This document shows positions 1-10,852 of a stretch of DNA of 64,000 bases, piece by piece (the stretch's first letter is position 1; each line of letters starts with the position of its first letter). The translations under genes were made by a program, and so were the position numbers. Source of the stretch: Aegilops tauschii subsp. strangulata (taxonomy: Eukaryota > Streptophyta > Magnoliopsida > Poales > Poaceae); NCBI RefSeq assembly GCF_002575655.3, contig NC_053040.3:358296267-358360266 (forward strand), given 5' to 3'. Under the pieces are notes generated by a model that saw nothing but the letters and a program-made list of their open reading frames with translations, was not told where the DNA came from and did no database searches.

Positions 1-130
1 TTTCTAATCTCCTCCCTCTAATTCTTTGATGATGATTAGCTCTGGACGGTGAAGCGCTGTCAGATTGTGAATGTTGCACGCTTGCAACCAAGTAGATAGG
101 TCGTGCTTTTAGTCTTCGGTTAGAGGGACT

Positions 131-320
131 GTTCATGGGCGGTCCACGGGGTCATTCATCGATGGTTCGAGGGACTCCAAGAGTCTACACCGACACGTTC
201 TTCTTCCACTACAACTCGGTGACGGAAATGATTGTGATCCCAACCCGTTATGCATCTTCATAATGATCTTGGGTGTGCGTAAGCGCGAATTTTTTGTTTT
301 CTACTACATTCCCCAACACT
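131..320 (-). repeat. Possible LTR terminal fragment
   Basis: The stretch ends in a T-rich block followed by CTACTACATTCCCCAACA. In reverse orientation this resembles the TGTTGGGGAA start common to several Triticeae LTRs. Nothing coding is visible in 1-330. The call rests on recall of a family end motif, not on a second copy in this window, so it is weak. The fragment could equally belong to the 3' part of the Athila relic that follows. Confidence 0.22.
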
Positions 321-1819
321 TCCAAGTTTGCGATGACCCTCATACTCATGGGCAAAGTTGTCTTGGTGCCCTGAGCAATCATATGATCACGTAAAAGCTC
401 ATAATGGATTAGTTAATCATTAGCATGTACCTCAAGTTTACGGACATGATCCTTGATGGGACGTGGATGAGGATTCGGAGTGCAGTTAGGATCTTCAAGA
501 AACTACTTCTTCCTTGGGAGCCTAATGGCGATGTGAGCTCCTATGGTGAACTTCCGGCATGACTTGGGATTCTCATGTTGAGGGCTCTCCAATGACCAAT
601 GCATAGTGCAGCAACCCATGACACAACTAGCCACAACGGTTGAAGTGTTCTTAAAAAACAAAGACTATCATCGGTGCTAATAATTCATACCGACTCAATT
701 GGAATCTCACCCGGTTTTTCATCTGTCTCCTCTTATAATTCCTGTTCAAAGATTACCTCCTCCAGTTCTTATTCAGATGAGAAATCATTGCTCTCCATGT
801 GGCGTGCCCTCTCCCGATTAGGAGGGCTTCCTCCCTTGATGAGATGGTCCTCCTCATACTCCTCTTCTTGAGAAGAGATTTGCTCCTCCTCCCGGGAGTG
901 TTCCATAGCTTCTCTGCACACAAACTGGACAAAGCTTTAGAGGTCTTTATTAACTGTGAGAAGACCGGGTGGAACATAAGAGGCCTAGGTCACCGGATTT
1001 CATTTGATATGGTTCATTGAAAAAGATAAAGAACAAAGCGGAAAAAATTGAATAAACTCTTGACCAAATCACTGCGTTAGCAGGAAAGACGGCGCACGTA
1101 CGAGCGCACTCAGTTATAAGATCACTTGTGTTGCCCCCTTCGCTTGCATTCAAAACTTCCAAAGCAAAGGTCGGCCATCGGTACGAGCAGTTTCGTTCGT
1201 ACCTACGGTTGTACACAGATCCAGTACCTACGAAACCCCCCTTTTTCAAACAGGAATAAGGGATTCGAGTCCCGAGCAAACTTCGACCTTCTGTAAGACT
1301 GGTAGCGCTCGTACAACACTCGGGCAATACTACCAGAAGGTCCCAGAAACCACGATGGCATTTGGTATGACTGCATCAGGTGTACCTTCTCGAAAGACCC
1401 CTTTCTTCACAATTTTGTTAGCCCGAGTCAATGAAATAGAATAATTTTACTTTAGGGGAACCTATACAAGCGACAAAAGCTAGTTTTTACGCTTTTTCCA
1501 AGACTTGTTCTTAAGGAACACTTTGGTCCCAACCTTGTTTTCTCCTTTCGTTGGATTCATCGAAAATTCTTCCCTGGCCAACTTACTTGGACTTAAACCA
1601 TTAGGAAAATTATATTTATTGAAGTCTCGTACCTCATTACTTCTACCTTCGAAGGAGATGTCCATGGATAAATTGCAGGTAGATTGATATTCCTGAAGGA
1701 TCATATCATGATCATGTCAAGAGACACAGTAGTATCATAAGGAATACAAAGCTTACTTTCCTGATCCTCCACTTCATTTTGTGCTATCAATGAGACACCC
1801 GCCTTCACATCATTTATTT

Positions 1820-3640
1820 CGCTTCAATCTAATATCTTCATGTCGAATTCTTGCAATAGGAAAGCCAAATGGATCCATCTTGGCTTTGAATCTTTCTTTG
1901 CTAGTACATCTTTTATTGCCCGATGATCACTATAGACTCTAACTTCTGTATATGTAATATAGGATCTGAACTTTCCACAAGCAAATATCAAAGCATATAG
2001 TTCAGTATCATTTTAGCATAATTTACTAGGGCATCATTAAGTGTGTGACTTACGTAATAAATAACATTCAACTCATTGCCTTCATGTTGTGGTAAACAAC
2101 ACCTGTCATCAGTTTCACAAATCGCCTTAAAAGGTTGGTCCCACTTAAGCAGTTTGATGATGGGTGTTGTGCTCAAAGTTCACCTTAATTGTTCAAAAGC
2201 CGATATACACTCCTTATCGAAGTTCAAAGGGACACTATTATGCAACAGGTTAGTTAACAACTTCGAGATACTAGAAAAGTTATTAATAAAGCATTCGTAA
2301 GAACCTGCATGCCCTAGACAACTCCGGATCCTTTTAATGTCTCAAGGGTATGGTAGCTTTCTATGTCGTCTATCTTTGCTTTGACAACTTTGATGCCTTT
2401 AGCGGATATTTTGTGACCTAATACAATTCCCTCATTCACCATGCAATGACATTTCTCCCAGTTTAGGACTAAATTGATGTCTTCACACCTCTACAAGACT
2501 TTGTTCTGATTATGAAGGCAAACATCAAAAGAAGTTCTATAGACAGAAAAATCATCCTTGAACACTTTCATGATTTCTCCAACAAAATCCATAACTATTG
2601 TGGTCATACGACGTTGAATGGTAGTAAGTGCATTACATAGTCCAAATGGCATACGTTGATAACATACCAAAGGGATAGGTAAATGTCTTTTCTCTTGATC
2701 ATCAGGGTGAACTGCAATTTTTGAACATCCAGAATATGCATCAAGGTTACAAAAATGAGTGTGAGTTGCTAAGCTTTAACATTTGGTCGATAAAGGGCAA
2801 TGGCTAGCCCTCCTTTCGCATCTCCTTATTCCCCTAAAATCAATATACATTCTATACCCATCTATGGTTCTAGTGTGCATTAGTTCATTATTTTTATTAG
2901 GTACAACTATAAATCCTCCCTTCTTAGATATGCAATAAACCAAACTTACCCACTTATTTTCAAACAGAAGGTATATTATTCCCGCATCTAGTAATCAAAT
3001 TACCACTTCTCTCACCACTTCTTTCATCTCTCCAGATTTAGCTTCCTATGTGCGCATATGGAGGGGCTAATTCCTTTAAGGTCGTCCATGGAAATACCCA
3101 ATTGCCTTACGATGATTTTTCAAGGTTTTCATAAGTTTGTCCTTCTCTTGATCTGAAAGGTTAGCGCTTATTATAACGGAATATTTATTAGTCTCATCAA
3201 AAAACTCATATCATGGTTCTTTTGGTAATGATTTTAGCTCTGGAGGTGGGATTACTTCATCTCCTTTCTTTTTAGGAAGCTCATAAGTCTCATTCATTTG
3301 GGAATCCAAAGTAGGTGCTTCATCAAGATGTTGATTAATTTCCGTCTTCCCGGAATCTTCGGGGTCTTGTTCATATTCTATGAGGATTCTGATTAATTTA
3401 TCTTCTAGTGTCCTGAAGTAAACGGTTGCAAGTTGTGTTATTGATTTTTCCTCATTGCTATTATCCTCACTCTGTTTTGGATGATTCTTGAACCTCGAGA
3501 AGTGAAACTCTCATTCTTCCTCCCCATATCAGAGAGAGACCACGTCACTTCTACAATATATTTTAGCTCATGCAGTGTTCAAGAAAGGTCTTCCAAATAT
3601 AAAATGAGCCATACTACAACTAGTAAACGGTGGTCCCGCT
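1820..3640 (-). pseudogene. Athila-type pol relic: protease end, reverse transcriptase, RNase H
   Basis: Translating the minus strand in shifting frames gives recognisable blocks. Near 3600 is GRPFLNTA, the C-terminal motif of Athila proteases. Near 3160-3080 is a segment like the linker before RT. Around 2690-2320 is RT, with RMPFGLCNA at about 2660, a degraded catalytic block (KDDFSVY where families have xDDFSVY) and NWEKCHCMV. Around 2240-2040 is the thumb and RNase H entry (PIIKLLKWDQPFKAICETD). Around 1940-1850 is YSDHRAIKD followed by LLLQEFDMKI. Several in-frame stops and frameshifts exclude function. The block order matches the Athila polyprotein; the integrase that should follow is not seen. 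Confidence 0.75.
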
Positions 3641-4037
3641 AGCTGGTTAGTGGGCAGGGTTCAAAGGAGCACCACCCCTCGTGGGTACGAGCAGTGCCCG
3701 ACGTTTCGGACTCACAGATCCAATCTATACTCCAATCACGCCGAATTTTCTGATCTGACCGATCTTATTGATCATCACGAATCCGATTCAGATTTATGTT
3801 TCACTGTTGACCCCGATGGAGGAAACCGACAAGTAGAGGTAGATTGTGTCACAACCTCATCGATTCTGATTGACAGAAAACATGGCCTCGACGATCCCCA
3901 TGTGCAATTGATATCATCAACCGTGCACATAGCCGGTCTCATAAACGACAACAGATCTCATCTGCCACCTCCACATGTCAAATATACATCCGATCTGAAT
4001 CCTATAGCAGAGGCTCTCTAATGCCACTATTGGGCTA

Positions 4038-5424
4038 TGTTAGGTGCATCGGTTGCAACATAAAATTTTCCCTATGCGCAGATAAACCAGGAACATGCTA
4101 AGGGAGGTGGATCACAGATCAACCACTAGACGCGTAGTGCCATATAGCGAAAGTAGAGTTTGGGCAACGCGTCCGTGGGGTTCATCTCCTCCTCATCCAA
4201 TCTCCCTCGAATAGCCGGTCATCAGATCCACAAACAGGTTCACCGGAACGGCGCAAGTGCACCGCCTCTAACGGTATTCGCGTGTGCAGGAGGAACACCA
4301 TAGACGGCTGCGAGTGGAGGTGGCTAGTTGTAACACATGCAAAGCCCTAGTGACGACACCAAAGCGATCAATTGAATAAGTGTCATGCACCTCCACTATA
4401 TATATAGGCATTCATCGCGGGCTCAACACTTGGGCCTCGCATGGACCCTAAAGCCTAAAGTCTGTTTGGCATGGATCAAGCCCGAGTAGGATCACATCCG
4501 ACTCGCGAAGTCAGATCCGTCCTCATAGGTTCCTTACCCTTAAGCGTTTGACCCCTTAGGTTCTCGTCCACTTGGTCGTGAGTCAGATCACATCTGCCTC
4601 GGCTAGTCGGTAGCGGCCTCTAGCAAAGCGTGCCGAATCCAAGTGTTCGATGAAGTTAGATAGGTGAACCTGTACATCTTACTTATGTTCCCTTTGTCAC
4701 ACGATATATGTTTTTGGGCTCAAGGCGATGTGGTCATCCCAGATACAGCCTGGCCTCTTTCTCGCTCCAGTGAATCCGACCACAAACCGGCTTATGTCAT
4801 AATCCTTGTCGCATGGCCATGCTTATCCAGGTCGGATCACATGAGGGGCCGAGAGTATATCTCTCTTAAACGGAGGGGCAAATCCCATCTTGCTCAACCA
4901 TTTCTAGTGGCACGGGTCTGGACAAGCCCAAAACCTACCTTTATAACTACCCAATTATGTAATAGGGTTTGGTCAGCGCAAAGCAGGTCTGCCACCATGC
5001 CGGTTACATGTGTCAAATAAGGTCTTAGGACATAGAATGCATGTTGTACTAGAGAGTGACAGATTACCTATCGCTGCGTCTCATAGTCGGGTCTGTCCGA
5101 CTCAGACCTTCTCTGGACTCGGATCCGATTATGTCGAATCCGACCAGATCTTTCCAAGTCCATATTATCCGGCTAGCATCCAATGCTACATGGCCAGTGA
5201 GACCGAGCCACCCACCATGTCATATGCTAGTCTAGTCAGCTACGCGTCCACACAACCCGTTCAACTAGGGACCTTTTAGGACAGTCATGATACAATGCCT
5301 AATCCCACAAAGAAGTCACGTACTTGTTGATACACATCATTGATAATGTCCAAGGACTATCTTTATTCATAAACACATAGGAGATATCATCATACATGAT
5401 TGCCTCTAGTTCATATTTCCAACA
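4038..5424 (-). mobile_element. Copia-type LTR inserted in the Athila relic
   Basis: A 1387-bp block starts TGTTAGG and ends TTTCCAACA, so it has TG...CA termini with short inverted ends. On the minus strand it begins TGTTGGAAATATGAAC, followed by CTAGAGGCAAT, a start I associate with abundant Triticeae Ty1/copia LTRs. Just outside the left end, the minus strand reads TAGTGGCATTAGAGAGCC, resembling the copia primer-binding region (TGGTATCAGAGCC-like). This would therefore be the 5' LTR of a minus-strand copia element whose internal part survives only as a short leader (about 3641-4037) before the Athila sequence resumes. No copia domain is readable. The ORF at 3650-4021 on the plus strand is probably chance. 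Confidence 0.55.
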
Positions 5425-5898
5425 CTATCGATTCATACTCGTCCTCTATAGGTATCTGCAGAGGTTCTATTGCAGATGTCTTTACAATCTCTTTCCCGGG
5501 AACTTTGTCGGTGTGACATTCCCATTTTTCTGTCGGAACCTGTAAAAACTCAGCATACCGTTTGGCTATCTGCAACATGACATCAGGGTCAAGATAATTT
5601 TTTCACTTAATTTATCAACTCTTCCTGACTTAATATAAGTTTTGATGCAATCATAATCTATATCAACTCCACCTTCATCACTCCCCAAGCTACGTGATTA
5701 TACTATATATTATCTAATAATGCCCAACCTTAAGATACTTGATTTTCAGTAAAGGCACTCCAGAAGCTAGGTCTAATTTTGATTTATATTCATCTTTAAG
5801 CCCTCCAGAGAAGAGTTTAAAACTAACCAAGCTGGTATACTGTGATGGGACAGTTTTAAAGTAGAATGAGGTTACTTTGGTATGCTTTTACAAGGCCC
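5425..5898 (-). pseudogene. Degenerate gag-side internal sequence of the Athila relic
   Basis: This AT-rich stretch lies between the copia LTR and an Athila-type LTR end. By element order it should be gag or the gag-protease linker. I cannot read a convincing domain from it in any frame. It is listed because it is the expected continuation of the element at 320-3640. Confidence 0.3.
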
Positions 5899-6213
5899 TG
5901 GATAACCCACAAGTATAGGGGGTCAATTCTAGCCTTTCTTGATAAGTAAGAGTGTCGAACCCAACGAGGAGCTAAAGGTAGAATTAATATTCCCTTCAAG
6001 TTCTACCAACCACCAATACAACTCTACGCACACTTAGCGTTTGATTTACCTAGAACAAGTATGAAACCAGAAGTACTTTGTAGGTGTAATGCTAGAACTA
6101 CTTTGGAAGAATAAAACTAGGAGTACTTAGCTAGAATAAAACTATGAATAATTTGGAGGATAATAAAAGTTAGTTGTTTAGTAGAAAGCTTTTGTAGCAC
6201 AAGAGAAGGATTT
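5899..6213 (-). repeat. Athila-type LTR fragment
   Basis: The block begins TGGATAACCCACAAGTATAG. This is close to the LTR end seen in full at 41059 and 57843 (TGATAACCCACAAGTATAG), so this is the same terminus in the same (minus) orientation. The sequence then diverges from those copies, so this is a related family. The LTR is cut off at 6213, where the outer Tat element begins. No intact tRNA-Asp-type primer site is visible beside it. Confidence 0.55.
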
Positions 6214-7119
6214 TGTTGGATTCTGGGTTCCGGCAAACCCTTGTGAGGTTCGAACTCTGGGGTGCGGACGAAGAACTCTCTCACTCTCTAGATCACTCGC
6301 TCAACGATCTCGCGGCCTAGCTCGACGAACCCGAGGAACACGAGACACAGAGGTTTATACTGGTTCGGGCCACCGTTGTGGTGTAATACCCTACTCCAAT
6401 GTGGTGGTGGTGGATTGCCTCGTGGGCGAAGGATGAACTAGTACAATGGATGAACAGCCTCCGGAGGAGAGGTGTTCTTGAGCTCGATGAGCTGGTGAGG
6501 ATAGTCTTGGTGGAATGGATCCGGTCCAAGATCAGTTGCCTCCTATGGTGGTGGCTAGTCCAATTTTACCGAGGCCCCGGTCCTCTTCCAAAATGTAGGC
6601 GGGATGGGATCCCACAACGGCCAATTTTGAAGGGGGATAACTAGTACAAGCTATCCTGACAAAAGGTGGTCTTCGCCTACCAAAGGCTCTGGTGGTGACG
6701 CTGCTGTGGGCTCCTTGGTGACCTCCGTCTTGTCGTCCTGCTAGTCTTGGTCTTGTTGCACCGATATGGAAACCTTTGCCTGATGCCTCGGGACTCCTCG
6801 CCTGCGCCTGCCTCTTTAGCACCAAAGAGGAAACTGGCGCACTGTGCCCACTGGCGCCCGCCTGGCCTTGGTCGTCATGGCTCACATCACGCGGACCTCG
6901 CGAGGTGCCCCTTGCATAGATATCTCCGCTCCTTGGGAGCCAGCCTGGGGAGGCCGCCCCCAGGGAGGTCTTAGTGTCGCCCGCCTCGCGAGGCTTGGCC
7001 CCTCGCGAGGGTCTTGGGTTGTTGTTGTTGAAGCTAGGCCGTACTGGGCCGTTGGTGGAGCCACGCCGTGGGCCGCATGCAGGCAAGTCTGGGTACCCCC
7101 GTTCCCAGGACGCCGAACA
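6214..7119 (-). repeat. 3' LTR of the outer Tat-type element
   Basis: The block starts TGTTGGATTCTGGGTTCCGG and ends ACGCCGAACA, with TG...CA termini, and is about 906 bp. Immediately right of it the minus strand reads CCTTGGGCCCAGGGGCAA, a purine-rich tract fitting the polypurine tract of a minus-strand element. No second LTR copy exists in the window to confirm the right boundary, which therefore rests on terminus and PPT placement. The many ORFs predicted inside it are non-coding. Confidence 0.6.
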
Positions 7120-7412
7120 TTGCCCCTGGGCCCAAGGCACGATCGGACTTGGCTTCGAGGCGAAGCCAAAGGGCAAGTGCGGAGCGCCGTGGGCCCCAAC
7201 CGCCTGCGGCCTTGGTCGACGCGTGGTGATAGACATGTCGTGGGCGCCTCCACTTCCCCGTGCTGCCTCGGCAACCGCCCTTGACTGACAAAAAGGCTGG
7301 TGCGTGCCGCAGGGCTTTCATTGCCTTCCTTTGCCTTGCTCTAGATCCCCTTCCTCCTTCTCGGCCAAGGAGACTCTCGATCTGCCGGAAATCTTCTCTG
7401 AGCCTGCCGTAA

Positions 7413-8779
7413 ATGGCGTCCAACAAGGCCAAGGCCTCGCGCTCACCCTCCTGGTACGAGCCGGCCTTGAGCGCGCCCACGGTCTCGGAGGAGAAGCTTG
7501 CTGCTATGCGCCGGATGACGGTGGACGACGACGACGAGGGAAGAGAGGCAGCAGTGCGGGCCGGCTCCGCCAGGCCTGAGGCTCCGGGCATTACCTTTCA
7601 TCCATTCTTCTTGAACAGTGTCTTTGCAGGGCTGGTCCCTCCCTTTTCCGATTTCTTGTATGCTGTGCTCGGCCACTACAATCTCCACGGTCTCCATCTT
7701 CATCCCAACTCCATTCTCTTCCTGTCAATCTTCGCCTTCTACTGCGAGGCGCTCATGGGGGTGATGTCATTCGTGGCGCTTTTGTGCCACTTCTTCTACC
7801 TTCGGAACAAGGAGGGGCAGTGCTCGGGATGCGCCAACTTCGTCGCGGCCAACGGGTCCAATGCAATCTCGAGGGCCGGGAAGAAGTCCGAGGGCTTCAG
7901 GAACAAGTGCGTCCTCATGGATGCCAAGTGCTCCTACCCTAGGCTGGCGCAGCCGACGGGGATGCCTTCGCCCCACGATGGTTGGCCCAGCGCAAAGCTT
8001 GCCGACCCCCGAGCAAAGCATGTGCTGGAGAAGATGGCTGTCGATTTGAAGGCCGACGACCCGAAGGCGGAGAAGCTGATGGGGGCCATGATACTCAAGG
8101 AGTTTCTGGCACAACGCCTGGCCCCGCTCCAGGTGCACTCGCACCCTCTATGGAAGCTCGAGGACGAGGGGGCGACCTCCGCTTGCGCCCAGACCCCTTA
8201 TCTAACGAGGAGCTGGGTGCGGCTCTGTGCCTCTTGGTTGGGGAGGATCAGGGGTGCCCGCTGGACACCCATCTTCCGTTGTATCGCCGCCTTGGTGGGG
8301 CAGAGATTGCTGCCGCCATGCCTGTCTTCAACGAGCACGGGCTCGTGCCGCTGGTGCCTGCTGAGGCCCCGATGGTACTGTCCTCCAGCGACTCCGGCGA
8401 GGAGGAGGAGCAGGACTTGGAGGCGACCCAGTAGGGGGCAGGGAGACTTCCCCTCCGTGTATGACAGATCTCCTCCGCGCCTTCCCCGACGGCGACACTG
8501 CCGATGACCATCCGGTGAGGGGGGCCCGCCCCCCGCTGGGGTCACCACAAGGTCCAAGGCCACTCCCCGAAAGAAGCCGCCGGCTGGGGTCACGACGAAG
8601 AGCAGGTCGGCGCTGATCTCCCGAGGCGGTGCCCCTGTTCTGATGCCGACTGGTGCTGCCGCAGTGCCAGTTGCCACGCCTTCATCTACTCCTGGGACTC
8701 GCACGCTGGCTCCCCAGGACATGAAGCCTTCAGGCTTCGTGCTTCAGAAGAGGCTGAGGGATTACGCCGCCGTAGACTA
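7413..8779 (+). pseudogene. Antisense ORF of the outer Tat element, N-terminal PF04195-like part
   Basis: The frame opens at ATG 7413. It contains a block typical of the Pfam family 'putative gypsy type transposon' (PF04195), including GHYNLHGLHLHPNSILFLS and FAFYCEALMGV, then KKSEGFRNKCVLMDAKC and ILKEFLAQRLAPLQVHS. Reading the acidic tail (DSGEEEEQDLEATQ, near 8390-8430) requires a change of frame near 8180, and a stop follows at 8432-8434. A later block ends in RLRDYAAVD at about 8750-8776, just before a putative intron. The function of this protein class is unknown. It lies opposite to pol and could not be translated intact here. Confidence 0.65.
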
Positions 8780-8850
8780 GTAAGTGCTTTGCCCTGATTT
8801 TGTTCCTGCTTCTGCCGCTGCCTCTTGACGCTTTTCCTTTGCACCACCAG
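8780..8850 (+). other. Putative intron in the outer antisense ORF
   Basis: A 71-bp stretch begins GTAAGTGC and ends TGCACCACCAG after a pyrimidine-rich run. It separates the block ending RLRDYAAVD from the downstream coiled-coil block. The codon at the donor reads TAG in the genome, so splicing as written does not restore a clean frame; the donor may have lost one base. The comparable ORF of the inner Tat element has introns that do splice in frame, which supports the interpretation. Confidence 0.4.
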
Positions 8851-10065
8851 GCCAACACTAGCGGCGAAGAAGAAGAGAGAGGGGGCGCCCGCGCCCTCTG
8901 GGACCCAGCAGCCTGCCACGGCCGCACCTCCCCCGGTGCGGAAAGGCGGCAATGGCACTCGTGCTTCTCCGGCCCGGTCATCCTCACGAGGCCCGGAGGA
9001 CTGTCCCAGGAGAAAGCGACCTCCACAGCCAAATCGGCTCCGGAGGCGCCCGCTCTCAACTCGTCGGCCGAGGTCCCAAAGGCTCAGGAGCCCCCGGTTT
9101 CTTCTGCTGCTACCAACTCGCAAGCCTTGGCGATGAGGCTGTCTTCTTCTCCTCCCATCATGCCTCTGGCTCACGATCCTTCTGCCTTGCCCGACGCTCT
9201 AGAGGAGGCTCTTTCCGCGCTGACCCAGCTTCGGGACGACCTCCAAGGCGCCGACCGTCGCCAGGTGTCAAGGCGCCTGGAGTTGATCTCGGGGTGGCTA
9301 CAATCTGACGCATCCATCAGGGCGGCGTGGGGCCAGGCCATAGCAGCTTCCAAGGAGGGCGAGCGGGCTGCTGGCCTGGCCGCTGCCGCCCGTGACGCAG
9401 CACTGAAGGAAGCTGAGGTAACCAAGGAGCGCTGCTGATTGGTGGAGGCCGAGCTGGAGACCATGCACAACGAGCGCGCGACCGAGCTTCGTGATCGCAA
9501 GGCGTGGGAGGAGAAGATGAGGGCCAGAGAAGACGCAGTCGCCGGCCGTGACACCGAGCTGGAGCAGTCAGCGAGGGCGCAGGCTGTAGAACGCGGGCGC
9601 CTGGAGGAGCTGGAGAAGAAGGTGGAAGCGGAGAGGGTCCAGCTGGAGGCCAAGGCGAAGGTTCTTGCCGAGGATCGCGAGGCCTTCAAATCTCTTGAGC
9701 AGAGGTCCCATGAAGCACTGCAGGAGCTCTACGAGAAGGGCTTGGAGAAGCCGTTGGTGACTAATGACGAGGGGCCCGCCCAGCTGCTCCCTCACCTTGT
9801 CATGGCGCTCGAGGACGTCATCAACGGGATCGACCCTATGGTGGAGGGGGAAGCCCGCGCACTCTCCTCGTCAGCCCTGACGTGCGTCTTCAACCACCTT
9901 CATCTTCGCGACCCTGATGCCGACCTTGGTGCCCTGCTCGAGCCTGTGGATGGAGAGCATTGTTCAGCTGCTGCTGAAGCCGTGAAGGGCCAGGTGGAGG
10001 CTCTGTTGAAGAAGTTCCTTGCCATCGACCCTGCGCCTCCGGCCGATGGTGTCGCCGATCCGTGA
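8851..10065 (+). pseudogene. Antisense ORF of the outer Tat element, coiled-coil C-terminal part
   Basis: One frame runs from before 8851 to 10065 and is broken only by an in-frame TGA at 9436-9438. The N-terminal third is Ser/Pro/Ala-rich. From about 9200 to 9750 the sequence is strongly charged and heptad-like (for example LEELEKKVEAERVQLEAKAK), typical of a long coiled coil. It ends in a more globular segment before the stop at 10063-10065. It is the continuation of the PF04195-like ORF. The role is unknown; a coiled coil suggests oligomerisation or RNP association, which is inference. Confidence 0.6.
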
Positions 10066-10331
10066 CCACGGCCGACGACACGGGCGATGGCGATGCTCCC
10101 GACGGGAAGGCCCTCCCTGACGACGGTGCCCAAGGCTGAAGTGGAGGCTTGCTGGTGGACAGTGGTGTTCCTTCCCATTTTTACTTTCCTGCGAACTTTC
10201 CTGCGACATGCAACATGCCTCGTGCAGGCGTCAAAACTTCTGTTTGGTGTTTGAGGAACAATATGTTTTGTAATATTTTGTTAAGGTTCCGCGATTTCCT
10301 TCACGTTTGCTTGATGTTCTACGTTGGCGGG

Positions 10332-10804
10332 TGAGGGAGTCCTGGATTAAGGGGTCCTCAGGCGTCCGGGCTATGAGATGTGGGCCGAACTAACGGGCCG
10401 TGAAGATACAAGACAGAAGACTTCCTCCCGTGCCTGGATGGGACTCTCTTTTGCGTGGATGGCAAGCTTAGTGTTCGGATGTAAAGATTCCTTTCTCTGT
10501 AAACCGACTCTATACAACCCTAGGCCCCTCCGGTGTCTATATAAACTGGAGGGTTTAGTCTGTAGAGGCAATCAGAAACATAATCATACAGGCTCTTCTA
10601 GGGTTTAGCCATTACGATCTCGAGGTAGATCAACTCTTGTAACCCCATATTCATCCAAGATAATCAAGCAGGAAGTAGGGTATTACCTCCATCAAGAGGG
10701 CCCAAACCTAGGTAAACATCGTGTCCCTGTCTCCTGTTACCTTCGTTCCTCAGACGCATAGTTCAGGACCCCCTACCCGAGATCCGCCGGTTTTGACACC
10801 GACA
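10332..10804 (+). repeat. 5' LTR of the inner Tat element
   Basis: The LTR is 473 bp and begins TGAGGGAG and ends GACACCGACA. It contains TATATAAAC at about 10535, a plausible TATA element, followed by the conserved GGAGGGTTTAG block. The bases immediately after it (TTGGTGCTTTCATTGAGAG, 10805 onward) occupy the primer-binding position. It matches the right copy over its whole length with scattered substitutions and a few small indels. Confidence 0.9.
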
Positions 10805-10852
10805 TTGGTGCTTTCATTGAGAGTTCCTCTGTCGCGTCGAAGGTGGGATTGA

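Larger units (their letters stand above)
320..6213 (-). mobile_element. Decayed Athila-type Ty3/gypsy retrotransposon, interrupted by a copia LTR
   Basis: Read on the minus strand from right to left: an LTR fragment (5899-6213), degenerate gag-region sequence (5425-5898), the end of a protease, then RT and RNase H (down to about 1820), then non-coding sequence with no integrase that I can recognise. The copia LTR at 4038-5424 interrupts it. The protein is readable only across many stops and frameshifts, so this is an old copy. The stretch 331-1820 contains only short ORFs with no recognised domain and is taken as the element's 3' region. The element's left limit is uncertain. Confidence 0.6.

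Noticed and set aside
3650..4021. A 123-codon plus-strand ORF beside the copia LTR
   Set aside because: No recognised domain. It sits in the leader of a minus-strand copia remnant and starts at a non-ATG or weak site.
6532..7591. Overlapping ORFs up to 234 codons on both strands
   Set aside because: They fall in the LTR and 3' spacer of the outer Tat element. Neither strand shows a domain, and the LTR boundaries explain the sequence.
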